Source of the DNA: Desulfovibrio sp.
Lineage (GTDB): Bacteria; Desulfobacterota; Desulfovibrionia; Desulfovibrionales; Desulfovibrionaceae
Reading direction: 5' to 3'
DNA length: 64,000 nucleotides
NCBI GenBank assembly: GCA_022839785.1
Contig: JALHJW010000002.1
Location: forward strand, 483,198 to 547,197
How positions within the stretch are numbered: the first letter of the stretch is position 1; each line of letters begins with the position of its first letter. This document shows positions 8,410-17,470 of this stretch, one piece after another. A model generated the notes under the pieces. It searched no databases. It was not told the DNA's origin and worked only from the letters and a program-made list of their open reading frames with translations. The position numbers were made by a program, and so were the translations under genes.

Positions 8410-8518
8410 GGTGCTGAACATGTGAAACTGCTTGAAATACCGCATCTTGTCGCATATGGCGGAGTGCATTCGTTGTCGTGCCGCAGGCGGGGAGAACGGT
8501 TTTCGGGTGCTGAACATG
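8410..8518 (+). repeat. Pair of 13-bp direct repeats before the kinase gene
   Basis: GGTGCTGAACATG occurs at 8410-8422 and again at 8506-8518. The second copy ends on the proposed kinase ATG (8516); in the first copy the ATG is followed at once by TGA. The repeats are 96 bases apart in an otherwise AT-richer leader. This could be a local duplication or paired regulator sites. Confidence 0.5.
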
Positions 8519-10384
8519 GCGACATCTCGTAGACGCACAAGGCCCTTCCCCAGGCGGAGACGGCGCGTCTCCGCCCGAAGCGGGTCACGGCTCCTGTCCT
8601 GCGCCAAGCTGTTCGAGCAGGGACCGGTGGCGCTCCTCCGCTGGCGGCCGGAGCCGGGCTGGCCCGTGGAATCCATCTCCGCGGGCGTCGCCTCCCTGGG
8701 GTACGCTCCGGAAGATTTTTCGTCCGGCGGACTGGGCCTTTTGGACATCATCCATCCGGAGGATCGCGCCCGGGTCGCGGAAGAGGTTCGCGGCCACACG
8801 GAGGCGGGCGTCCCCTCCTTCGTCCAGGAATATCGCATTCTCGGTCAGGACGGGCGCACGGCCTGGCTTTTCGCGCGCACCCTGGTGGAGCGGGACGCCG
8901 CGGGCCGGGCCGTGGCCTATGTCGGCTACGTGCTGGACATCAGCGATCTGCGCTGTGCCGAGGCCAGGGCGCGCGATGTGGAGCGCTTCCGGGACGTCGT
9001 GCTCGACAACCTGCCCGGCGTGATCGTGGAATATCTCGACCGGAACCTGCGCGTGCGCTGGGCGAGCCCGTCCCTGGCCCGGCAGGCCGGGTGCGAGGGC
9101 GGGCAGGCCCTGGGGCGGCCCTGCTACGAGTTGCTGCAGGGCGCGACAGAGCCGTGCCCCTGGTGCACGGCCAGCGAGGCGCTACAGACCGGCGCGCCGC
9201 GCAGCGGAGACGCCGTCACGCCGGACGGACGCTCCTGGTGGTTGGCCAGCACCCCGCTCACGGACGCCTGCGGCCGGGTGGAGGGCGTGGTCCACGTGGC
9301 CACGGACGTCACGGCCCGGGCCGTCGCCGAGCAGGCCCTGCGCGACTCCGAGGAGCGCCTCCGGCTGCTCGTGGACAACATGCCGGTGCTGATCTGCGCG
9401 TACGACGCCCAGGGCCGCTGCCTCTTCTGGAACAGGGAGGCCGAGCGGGTCCTGGGCTGGAGCGCCGAACAGGCGGCGGGCAGCCCGGGGGCGTCCCGCC
9501 TGCTCTACCCAGACGACGCCTACAGGACGGGCTCGGTGGGCGCGGCCCGGGCCGTGGGCGACTACCGGAGCCGGGAGTTCGTGGCCCGTTGCGCGGACGG
9601 CTCGCACAAGATCATCGCCTGGAGCAATCTTTCCGGCCGTCTGCCCATTCCCGGCTGGGCCACCTGGGAGATCGGCCTGGACGTGACGGAGCAGCGCGCC
9701 GCCGAGGACCGCAGGGCCGACGTGGAGCGCATCCTGCGCCACGACCTGAAACGCCCCTTGGTCCAGGCCGTGGAGCTGGTCGTCCTGCTCCGCGAGATGG
9801 GCGGGCCGGACCTGAAATACGCGGACCACTTCGCCGATCTGGAGGCAGGGGCCCGGCGCAGCCTGCGCATGATCGACGGTTACGTCCGTCTCCAGGCTCT
9901 GGAGTCGGGCCGGGCCGCCTATCCGGCCCGGCGGGTGGACCTGGACGAGCTTGTGGCCGAGGTGCTGCGCGAATGCGCGCCGCGCGCCGAGGCCCACGGC
10001 GTGCGTCTGGAGTTGGAGGCCGGGGCGGAAGGGGGGCAGGACGCCGGCCGCGTGGTGTTCGGCGACCCGGCTCTGCTCTGGGCCATGCTGACCAACCTCG
10101 TGTCCAACGCGGTGGAGGCCTCGGCCCGGGACGGCGCGGTCAGGGTGGCGGTCGGCCGCAGGAACGGCACGCTCCGGCTGACCGTGTGGAACGCCCGTCC
10201 CATTCCCGAGGAGCTGCGGCCGGTGTTCTTCGAGAAGTTCGCCACCCAGGGCAAGAGCGACGGCCTCGGCCTCGGGGCCTTCTCCGCACGTCTCATCGCC
10301 CGGGCGCATGGAGGCGACGTCGTGGCCGAGAGCGACGCGGCCGTCGGCACTCTGCTGATCGTGACCCTGCCGCTGCAAGGCTGA
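8516..10384 (+). CDS. Three-PAS soluble histidine kinase
   Basis: A roughly 622-aa cytosolic sensor kinase without membrane segments. PAS 1 covers about residues 25-145; PAS 2 (about 150-265) contains the PCPWC cysteine pair seen in many deltaproteobacterial PAS domains; PAS 3 spans about 275-395 with a PAC end at WEIGLDVTEQRAAED. The phosphoacceptor is H409 in ILRHDLKRPL, followed by the N box NLVSNAVEAS and the G box SDGLGLGAFSARLIA. The start is uncertain: ATG 8516 was chosen, but the frame extends to a TTG at 8432 and an ATG at 8456, none with a good ribosome site. The very basic N-terminus is unusual. No response regulator is adjacent, so the partner is unknown. Convergent with the next kinase. 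Confidence 0.85.
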   Translation: MATSRRRTRPFPRRRRRVSARSGSRLLSCAKLFEQGPVALLRWRPEPGWPVESISAGVASLGYAPEDFSSGGLGLLDIIHPEDRARVAEEVRGHTEAGVPSFVQEYRILGQDGRTAWLFARTLVERDAAGRAVAYVGYVLDISDLRCAEARARDVERFRDVVLDNLPGVIVEYLDRNLRVRWASPSLARQAGCEGGQALGRPCYELLQGATEPCPWCTASEALQTGAPRSGDAVTPDGRSWWLASTPLTDACGRVEGVVHVATDVTARAVAEQALRDSEERLRLLVDNMPVLICAYDAQGRCLFWNREAERVLGWSAEQAAGSPGASRLLYPDDAYRTGSVGAARAVGDYRSREFVARCADGSHKIIAWSNLSGRLPIPGWATWEIGLDVTEQRAAEDRRADVERILRHDLKRPLVQAVELVVLLREMGGPDLKYADHFADLEAGARRSLRMIDGYVRLQALESGRAAYPARRVDLDELVAEVLRECAPRAEAHGVRLELEAGAEGGQDAGRVVFGDPALLWAMLTNLVSNAVEASARDGAVRVAVGRRNGTLRLTVWNARPIPEELRPVFFEKFATQGKSDGLGLGAFSARLIARAHGGDVVAESDAAVGTLLIVTLPLQG

Positions 10385-10409
10385 GGCCGCGCCCAGGGGC
10401 GCAGCCCCG

Positions 10410-13400
10410 CTATCCGGCGCCTTCGTCCGTCAGCCGTCCCGCCTCCTTGAGCAGCGCCGGAGCCATCTCCCGCAGCCGTCTGGCGCCGGACGCGCACTCC
10501 GCAAGAATGCCGGAGCGGGCCGCGGCCTCCAGAGCCACGCAGCATTCCAGGGCCTCGGCCGCGCCTAGGATGCGGAAGGTGGTCTTGAGCTTGTGCGCCA
10601 GGTTGCCGATCTGCGCGAAGTCCTCCGCGGCCAGCGCCGCGTCGAAGAGGTCGAGCTGTTCCGGCAGGCTCTGCGTGAACAGGCCCACCACACGGCTGAT
10701 CATGTCCGGGCTGTCGCCCACGTAACTTTGCAGAATGTCGCGGTCGATCAGCGTCTGGACCCTCGGCGCAGGGGCGGGCGCGTCCGGGACGCCGCCCGCC
10801 AGATGGTCCAGGGCGGCCAGCAGTTCGGCCGTGTCCGGCGGCTTGACGAAGAAGGCGTTGATCCCCGCGGACATGAACCGCTCGCGGTATTCCGGCAGGG
10901 CGTGGGCCGTGAGGCCCATGATGGGCACGGAGGCCTTGGCCGGGTCGGGCAGGGCGCGGATGCGGCGGGCCGTTTCCATGCCGTCCATGCCCGGCATCTG
11001 GCCGTCCAGGATGACCACGTCGAAAGGCTCCTCGACCAGGGCCGCGATGGCTTCCGCGCCGCTTTCCTCCAGGCGGACATGGTGGCCGTGCCGCAGCAGC
11101 AATTGGCGCAGCAGCAGGCGGTTGACCTGGTGGTCCTCCGCCACCAGGACGCGCAGGGGGCGGCGGGCATGCCCCCTGGCCTCGTCCCGCGGCGGGGCGG
11201 GCAGTTCGGCGGGGTCGGCCGCGGCGAGGCGCACGGTCACGGTGAAGGTGCTGCCCTCGCCCTCGCGGCTCTGCACCGCGATGTGTCCGTCCATCATCTC
11301 CACGAGACGGCGCGAGATGGCCAGCCCCAGGCCCGTGCCGCCGAAACGCCTGGCCGTGCTGCCGTCGGCCTGGGCGAAGCTGGTGAAGAGTTGGTCCAGG
11401 TGGCGGGCCGGGATGCCGATGCCCGTGTCGCCGACCGTGAAACGCAGCGTCACGCCGTCGTCCCCGGCCGGTGGCGGGACGGTCTCGGCGCTCACTGTCA
11501 CGCTGCCGCTGTCCGTGAATTTCACGGCGTTGGAGAGCAGGTTGTTGAGGATCTGCCGCAGCCGCACCGGATCGCCGCGCACCGCAGGGGGGAAATCCGA
11601 GGAGAAGTCCGTGCGGAAGGCGAGGCCCTTGTCGCGCGCCAGGATCTCGGCCAGGGAGAGCGCCGAACGCAGTTCGCGGCGGGGGTCGAAGGGAATGGAC
11701 TCCAGATCGAGGCGGCCCGCCTCGATCTTGGAGAGGTCCAGGATGTCGTTGAGGATTTCGAGCAGCATCCGGCCGGAGTCCTGGACGAGCTTGAGCGCGT
11801 CGTGCGCCCGGCCGACCGGGGTCTCGTCGAGCAGCATCCTGGTGAGACCGATGATGCCGGTGAGCGGGGTGCGTATCTCGTGGCTCATGTTGGCCAGGAA
11901 GGCGCTCTTGGCCTGATTGGCGTCCTCGGCCCGCTGCCGGGCCTCCGTCAGTTCGGCTTCGAGCTGCTTGCGCGGGGTGATGTCCGAGACGATGCTCAGG
12001 ATGCACCGGCGGCCGAAGGCCTCGATGGTCGCGGCCGAGCACAGGCCGACGAGTTCCCCGCCCTGCCGGGTGCGGAAGACGATCTCGCGGTTCAGGACCA
12101 GGCCGCCTTCGCGCACCTCCTCCAGGAACCGGGCGCGCTGCCCGTCGTCGCGCCACAGACCGGTCTCCTTGGTGGTGCGGCCGAGGATTTCGTCCGGGCC
12201 GAGGCCGGAGAGTTCGCAAAAGGCCTTGTTGACCTGGAGCATGACGCCGGTCGCGAGGTCGCTGATGCTTACCGCCAGCGGGGTGTGCTCGAAAATCTTG
12301 GTGAAGCTGTCGCGGCTCTGGCGGAGGCGTTCCTCGGTCAGGCGGCGTTCCTCGATCTCGCTGCGCAGCGAGGCGGTCTGTTCGCGGACCTTCTCCTCCA
12401 GCTCGCGGCGACGGGCCAGGAGCGAGGCCACGCGGCGGCGGTGCAGGGCGTACACGGACAGGGCCGCCAGGAGGACGACGAGCGCGGCGAACCACCAGGT
12501 GCGCCAGAAGGGCGGGGCGATGACGACGGCAAGTTCGCGCGGCGCGGGATTCCATATCCCGTTGTTGTTGGCGGACTTGACCTTGAAGACGTAGCGGCCG
12601 GGATTGAGGTTGGTGTAGGTGGCGGCGTGCGCGCCCCCGGCAAAGGTCCATTCCTTGTCGAAGCCTTCCAGCATGTAGGCGGTCCGGTTGCGGCCGGGGT
12701 CGGCGTAGTCCAGGGCGGTGAAGGACAGGGTGAAGACCCTGTCCTGCCAGCGCAGGCGCACTTCCCGGGCCGCGCTGATGTCGCCGGGCAGGGGGTGGGG
12801 CTTGTTGAAGACCGTGAAGCCGGTCAGGGCCGGGGACGGGAGGTGCGTGTTGGGGCGGATGTGTTCGGGAAAGAAATAGGTCAGCCCCTTCTGGCCGCCG
12901 AAGAACAACTCGCCGTTGTGCCCGCGGTGCGCCGCGTTCATCCAGAATTCAGGACCCTGCAGGCCGTCGCGGGCCGAGAAGTTGCGGACCTCCAGGGTCC
13001 GCGTGTCCAGGCGGGAAAGCCCGCGGTAGTGGGAGAGCCAGAGCCCGCCCTCGTCGTCCATGAGCATGGCCTGGATGGCGTCGCTGGGCAGGCCCGCGGC
13101 GTCGCCGGAGAAGTGCTCGAATGTCCCGGCGGCCGGATCGAAACGGTTCAGGCCGTCGTCCGTGCCCACCCAGAGCAGTCCGGAGGGATCCTCCACGATG
13201 GGGGTGACGCGGTTGTTGGAGATGCTGCGCGGATCGACCGGATCGTGCTCCCAGTGCGTGAACGCGCCGCTGGCCGGGTCCAGGCGGTTGAGGCCCGCGT
13301 TGGTGCCGATCCAGAGCATGCCGTCGCGCGTCTGCATGATGTGCCGCACGCGGTCGTGGGACAGGCTCTTCGCGTCGGCGGGATCGTGGCGGAAGCGGGC

Positions 13401-14882
13401 GAAGACGCCGCGTTCGGGGTCGAGGCGGTTCAGGCCGCCCTTGCTCGTGCCCACCCAGATGAAGCCGTCGCGATCCTCGAAGAGCCACCAGATTTTATCC
13501 TGGGAGAGGCTGGAGGGATCGCCCTCGACATGTCGGAAGCGGCGGAACACGCCGCGCACGGGATCGAAAAGGTTCAGTCCGTGGTCCACCGTGCCCACCC
13601 AGAGCCTGCCCGCGGAGTCCTCGAGGATGCAGCTGACGCGGTCGTCGGACAGGCTGCCTGGGTCGGCGGAATCGTGGCGGAAGACGCGCACGTCGCCCGT
13701 GCGCCGGTCCACGCGGTTGAGCCCGTGGTAGCTCGTGCCCACCCAGAGGACGTCCTGACGGTCGAGAAACACGGCGCTGACAAGCTCGCCCGAGAGACTG
13801 CGCGGGTTCCAGGGTTCGTGACGGAGGAGGCCGAAGGCCTGGTAGCCGGGGTTGTACTTGCACAGGCCGCCGGAATAGGTGCCGATCCAGATCATGCCGC
13901 CGCTGTCCTCCAGGAGCGTGTGCACGTCGCTCTGGGGCAGGCTCTGGGCGTCGTAGGGGTTGTGGTCGTGGATGGCGAAGCGCAGGGGGCCGGGTTCGGA
14001 GACGGCCAGCCCCTGGGTGGTCCCGGCCAGAAGCTGGCCCTGCGCATTGCGCAGGAGGGCCTGGACCCCGGAGCCGTCGAGATGCTGTTCGCAGTGCCCG
14101 GAGGCGGCGTCGAGGAGGAAGAGGCCGTGCGTGTCCGTGCCCGCCAGCACTCTGTCCGGTCCGTCGGCCATGAGGCTGAGCAGGGCCGTGGACGGGGGGA
14201 TGCAGGTCACGGGGCGGGTGAGTTCCTGCCGCGCGAAAGCGAGATGGAAGAGGCCGCGGTTTGAGCCGATCCACAGGCCGTCCGCGCCGTCGCGGGCCAG
14301 ACTCCGGATTTCCGCCTCGGCCAGCTCTTCTCCTTCCGGCGTCCGGGCCGTCACGGGCGTGAACGCGGCCGAGGACGGGGACTTGACCGCCAACCCCTTG
14401 GCCGTGCCGACCCACAGTTCCCCGTCCGGAGCGAGCACGAGGGAGGTTATCTCGTTGCTCGGCAGGCCCGAGCCGTCGCCCTCGCGGACGGCGTGAAAAC
14501 GCGCGCGGTCCGGCGGCAGGACGTTGAGGCCGCCCGATCTGGTGCCGATGAACAGCGTGCCGTCCGGGGCCGCGGCCAGGGCCTGCACGTTGTTGTCCGT
14601 GAGGCTGCCGGGATCGTCCAGGACGTTGCGGAAGACCACGAAATCGTGGCCGTCGAAGCGGTTCAGGCCGTCGTAGGTGCCGAGCCAGAGAAAGCCGTCC
14701 GCGTCCTGGACCGCGCTGAGCACCGTGGAAATGGAAAGGCCGTCGTCCACGCCGTAGTGCTGAAAGCGCGGGGCCTGATGAAGGGCCTCGGCGGCCGGGG
14801 CCAGAAGCAGCAGGACGGCGAGGAGCAGGAGGCCCGGGACAGGGCGTAGCTGGCCGAGAACGGATGTCCCTGACGAATCCAT
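10410..14882 (-). CDS. Beta-propeller hybrid histidine kinase with PAS, REC and HPt
   Basis: A 1490-aa one-protein phosphorelay. A signal peptide/membrane anchor (LLLLAVLLLLAPAAEA) leads into a periplasmic sensor of about 14 regulator-propeller repeats (pattern LWVGT.xGLNRFD, roughly residues 40-690). A Y_Y_Y domain (about 720-790, including NNNGIWNP) and a membrane segment near 795-820 follow. Inside are a coiled region, one PAS domain (about 850-970), HisKA with H1001 in MSHEIRTP, an HATPase domain, a receiver with D1293 in ILDGQMPG, and an HPt domain with H1430 in LAHKLKT. GGGAG precedes the start. The architecture resembles the hybrid two-component systems of Bacteroides that sense glycans, but lacks their C-terminal AraC domain. 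The signal is unknown; an output regulator must be elsewhere. Confidence 0.93.
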   Translation of the reverse strand: MDSSGTSVLGQLRPVPGLLLLAVLLLLAPAAEALHQAPRFQHYGVDDGLSISTVLSAVQDADGFLWLGTYDGLNRFDGHDFVVFRNVLDDPGSLTDNNVQALAAAPDGTLFIGTRSGGLNVLPPDRARFHAVREGDGSGLPSNEITSLVLAPDGELWVGTAKGLAVKSPSSAAFTPVTARTPEGEELAEAEIRSLARDGADGLWIGSNRGLFHLAFARQELTRPVTCIPPSTALLSLMADGPDRVLAGTDTHGLFLLDAASGHCEQHLDGSGVQALLRNAQGQLLAGTTQGLAVSEPGPLRFAIHDHNPYDAQSLPQSDVHTLLEDSGGMIWIGTYSGGLCKYNPGYQAFGLLRHEPWNPRSLSGELVSAVFLDRQDVLWVGTSYHGLNRVDRRTGDVRVFRHDSADPGSLSDDRVSCILEDSAGRLWVGTVDHGLNLFDPVRGVFRRFRHVEGDPSSLSQDKIWWLFEDRDGFIWVGTSKGGLNRLDPERGVFARFRHDPADAKSLSHDRVRHIMQTRDGMLWIGTNAGLNRLDPASGAFTHWEHDPVDPRSISNNRVTPIVEDPSGLLWVGTDDGLNRFDPAAGTFEHFSGDAAGLPSDAIQAMLMDDEGGLWLSHYRGLSRLDTRTLEVRNFSARDGLQGPEFWMNAAHRGHNGELFFGGQKGLTYFFPEHIRPNTHLPSPALTGFTVFNKPHPLPGDISAAREVRLRWQDRVFTLSFTALDYADPGRNRTAYMLEGFDKEWTFAGGAHAATYTNLNPGRYVFKVKSANNNGIWNPAPRELAVVIAPPFWRTWWFAALVVLLAALSVYALHRRRVASLLARRRELEEKVREQTASLRSEIEERRLTEERLRQSRDSFTKIFEHTPLAVSISDLATGVMLQVNKAFCELSGLGPDEILGRTTKETGLWRDDGQRARFLEEVREGGLVLNREIVFRTRQGGELVGLCSAATIEAFGRRCILSIVSDITPRKQLEAELTEARQRAEDANQAKSAFLANMSHEIRTPLTGIIGLTRMLLDETPVGRAHDALKLVQDSGRMLLEILNDILDLSKIEAGRLDLESIPFDPRRELRSALSLAEILARDKGLAFRTDFSSDFPPAVRGDPVRLRQILNNLLSNAVKFTDSGSVTVSAETVPPPAGDDGVTLRFTVGDTGIGIPARHLDQLFTSFAQADGSTARRFGGTGLGLAISRRLVEMMDGHIAVQSREGEGSTFTVTVRLAAADPAELPAPPRDEARGHARRPLRVLVAEDHQVNRLLLRQLLLRHGHHVRLEESGAEAIAALVEEPFDVVILDGQMPGMDGMETARRIRALPDPAKASVPIMGLTAHALPEYRERFMSAGINAFFVKPPDTAELLAALDHLAGGVPDAPAPAPRVQTLIDRDILQSYVGDSPDMISRVVGLFTQSLPEQLDLFDAALAAEDFAQIGNLAHKLKTTFRILGAAEALECCVALEAAARSGILAECASGARRLREMAPALLKEAGRLTDEGAG

Positions 14883-15220
14883 CGTCGCATCTCCCGTGTC
14901 ACATATCCACGCAAGGGTTCACGACAGGCTGCGCCGTCGCGTGTCGGGGGGATTGCGAAGCTTGCCTGGGGAGCCGGGCGAGAGGAACGCCATGACGTGG
15001 CGTCCTTTCCCCATCGTGGCGACTATTTCAGAGAGCCGGAACGAGCGCAAGGCCCGTGGACATCTTTGCGGTCAGGAGACCCGGGGAGGCTGGGATTTTC
15101 CGTACGGCCCTCGGGAAGGCATTGCCAAGCGCGGAGAGTGGGCGTAGGGACAAGGCGTTTTTCCCTTGACGAACAGCCTGCGCCGGGCGTTCCCCGACGC
15201 TGTGCGTGGAGGTTCGCATC
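14883..15220. other. Divergent intergenic region
   Basis: Lies between the start of the minus-strand hybrid kinase and the SulP gene, so it should carry both promoters. TTGACG at about 15166 is a plausible -35 for SulP but no convincing -10 follows. No gene, terminator or RNA is supported. Confidence 0.4.
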
Positions 15221-16900
15221 ATGGCCGAGGATGCCTCGTCACGCTTCATTCCGCGCAGCATCGGCGCGCTTTCCCAGGGATACGGGGCCACGCCCTTCAT
15301 CCGCGACCTGCTGGCCGGCCTGACCGTCGGCGTCGTGGCCCTGCCCCTGGCCATGGCCTTCGCCATCGCCTCGGGCACCACCCCGGACCGGGGGCTCTTC
15401 ACGGCCATCGTGGCGGGATTCCTCATCTCCGCCCTGGGCGGCAGCCGTTATCAGGTGGGCGGCCCCACCGGCGCCTTCGTGGTCATCATCTTCAACGTCA
15501 TACAGCGGCACGGCTACGACGGCCTGGTGGTCTGCACCATCCTGGCCGGGCTGCTGCTCATGGTGCTCGGCTTCTGCCGCCTGGGCACGCTCATCAAATA
15601 CATCCCCTATCCCGTGACCACGGGCTTCACGGCCGGGATCGGCGTGCTCATCTTCTCCTCGCAGATGAAGGACTTCTTCGGCCTCAAGGCCGGTTCGCCC
15701 CCGCCCGAGTTCCTGGACAAGTGGGAATTCTACCTCCAGAACACGGACAAGATCGATTACGCCACCCTGTCCATCGCGCTCACGGCCCTGGTCGTGATCC
15801 TGGCGGTGCGCAAGTACGTGCCGCGCATCCCCGCGCCGGTGGTGGGCGTGACCGTGGCCTCGCTCATGGCCATGGTCCTGGGCGCGGGGGCCGAGACCAT
15901 CGGCAGCCGTTTCGGCGGCATCCCGGACAGCCTGCCCTCCTTCGCGTGGCCGCACATCAGCCTCGCCCAGATCAGGAGCCTGCTGCCCGACGCCCTGGCC
16001 ATCGCCTTCCTGGCGGGCATCGAGTCGCTGCTCTCCTGCGTGGTGGCCGACGGCATGACCGGCGACCGCCACAACTCGGACATGGAATTGGTGGCCCAGG
16101 GCGCGGCCAACATCGCCTCCGTGGCCTTCGGCGGCATCCCGGCCACCGGCGCCATCGCACGCACGGCCACGAGCATCAAGTCCGGGGCGTTCTCGCCCAT
16201 GGCGGGCATTATCCATGCCCTGGTCCTGCTCTGCTTCATCCTCTTCCTGTCCGGCGTGGCCTCGTACATCGTGCTGGCCAGCCTGGCCGCGGTGCTCGTG
16301 GTGGTGGCCTGGGACATGAGCGAGGTGCACAAGTTCGTGCGCCTCTTCCGCGCGCCCAAGTCCGACGTGGCGGTCATGCTCCTGACCTTCGGCGTGACCA
16401 TCGTCATCGACCTCACCGTGGCCGTGCTCATGGGCGTGGTCCTGGCGGCCCTGCTCTTCATGCGCCGCATGAGCGAGACCACGGGCATCCTGGCCGTGGA
16501 GAACGGCTTCGGCAAGGGACCGGGCATCTACACCGCCGAGGACGCGGGCGGCGACATCCAGGCCTACGAGATCGACGGCCCCTTCTTCTTCGGCGTGGCC
16601 GACCGCTTCCGCATCACCATGAACGCCATGCAGCGCCAGCCCAAGGTCTTCATCCTGCGCCTGGAGAAGGTCCCGGCCGTGGACTCCACCGGCCTCTTCG
16701 CCCTGGAGACCTTCGTGCGTCAGAGCCAGGGCGGCGACACCACAGTGCTGCTCTCCGGCGTCAAGCCCGCGGTCCTGGCGCGCATGCGCCGAATGGGCAC
16801 CCTGGACGCCATCGGCGAGGACAATGTCTTCGCGGACTACGAGACGGCGCTGCGCCGGGCCATCTGGCTCGTCGGCGCGAACGGGACCGGGACGGATTGA
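15221..16900 (+). CDS. SulP-family inorganic anion transporter
   Basis: A 559-aa SLC26/SulP carrier with an N-terminal transmembrane domain of about 12-14 segments (residues about 20-420) and a C-terminal STAS domain (about 430-550, beginning near GDIQAYEIDGPFFFG). Family marks include LPLAMAFAIASGTTPDRGLFTAI and GGSRYQVGGPTGAF near the start, and the SLC26 segment FGGIPATGAIARTATSIKSG. The STAS loop carries the phospho-acceptor-like DSTGLFALE. ATG 15221 was chosen over the GTG 15 bases earlier because GGAGG lies 8 bases upstream of it. Substrates of the family include sulfate, bicarbonate and dicarboxylates; sulfate is attractive for a sulfate reducer but is not shown by sequence. Confidence 0.93.
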   Translation: MAEDASSRFIPRSIGALSQGYGATPFIRDLLAGLTVGVVALPLAMAFAIASGTTPDRGLFTAIVAGFLISALGGSRYQVGGPTGAFVVIIFNVIQRHGYDGLVVCTILAGLLLMVLGFCRLGTLIKYIPYPVTTGFTAGIGVLIFSSQMKDFFGLKAGSPPPEFLDKWEFYLQNTDKIDYATLSIALTALVVILAVRKYVPRIPAPVVGVTVASLMAMVLGAGAETIGSRFGGIPDSLPSFAWPHISLAQIRSLLPDALAIAFLAGIESLLSCVVADGMTGDRHNSDMELVAQGAANIASVAFGGIPATGAIARTATSIKSGAFSPMAGIIHALVLLCFILFLSGVASYIVLASLAAVLVVVAWDMSEVHKFVRLFRAPKSDVAVMLLTFGVTIVIDLTVAVLMGVVLAALLFMRRMSETTGILAVENGFGKGPGIYTAEDAGGDIQAYEIDGPFFFGVADRFRITMNAMQRQPKVFILRLEKVPAVDSTGLFALETFVRQSQGGDTTVLLSGVKPAVLARMRRMGTLDAIGEDNVFADYETALRRAIWLVGANGTGTD

Positions 16901-17017
16901 GCCGGTCGCGGAGCGGCGTTTTGCAGCAGCCCCTTGACGCGGCGGGCGCGGCATGATCAAGGCGTGAATCGGCCGGGCGGCGTGCCCTGCCGGAACCACA
17001 GGCAGAGGAGTGCGGAC

Positions 17018-17377
17018 GTGGTGCGCCGCTTCGCCGTCCTTCTTCTCCTGGCGGCGCTGCCGCCGGTCTTCGCGCCGGTGGCGGCCCAGGCCTGCCAGGG
17101 GTCGCACGAGTGCGCCTTCAACGAATACTGCGCGGTCACGGACCGGCGCGGCGAATGCGCTCCCCTGCCCCAGCGCCGCACGCCCTGCAAGGCCCACACG
17201 GACTGCGGGGACAAGGCGTGGTGCGATCCCCTGCACCTGCTCTGCGTTCCCGACCGTTCCCGCCCCCCGGCCCGCATCGGCAAGCCCTGCGATCCCGAGA
17301 TGGAGGGCTACTGCGGCCTGGAAGCCTCGTGCTGCGAGTTCTCCGGCGAGTTCTTCTGCGAAATCGACTGCCCCTGA
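17018..17377 (+). CDS. Secreted cysteine-rich protein (Dickkopf-N-like pattern)
   Basis: A 119-aa exported protein. A GTG start with AGGAG 7 bases upstream gives a signal peptide (RRFAVLLLLAALPPVFAPVAAQA). The mature part is Cys-rich: a first module CQGSHECAFNEYC..CAP, a second C..HTDCGDKAWCDPLHLLC, then a third with CDPEMEGYCGL..CCEF..FFCEIDC. The spacing recalls the Dickkopf N-terminal Cys-rich and other small disulfide modules sometimes seen in deltaproteobacterial envelope proteins. It probably folds in the periplasm or outside the cell with five or more disulfides. No function is recognised. The following gmd gene is 93 bases away and probably separate. Confidence 0.72.
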   Translation: MVRRFAVLLLLAALPPVFAPVAAQACQGSHECAFNEYCAVTDRRGECAPLPQRRTPCKAHTDCGDKAWCDPLHLLCVPDRSRPPARIGKPCDPEMEGYCGLEASCCEFSGEFFCEIDCP

Positions 17378-17470
17378 GCAACCGGCCGGGTCAGGCCCGG
17401 GCTTGGCTTTTTCCCGGGAAAAGGGCAGCATCCGCGCCAAAGCGCAACCGCCCAATCCCGAGGATTTCGC

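Noticed and set aside
10593..14264. 1223-codon open frame on the plus strand opposite the hybrid kinase
   Set aside because: It is the antisense shadow of a gene with unmistakable kinase domains; its own translation is low-complexity and without recognisable motifs.
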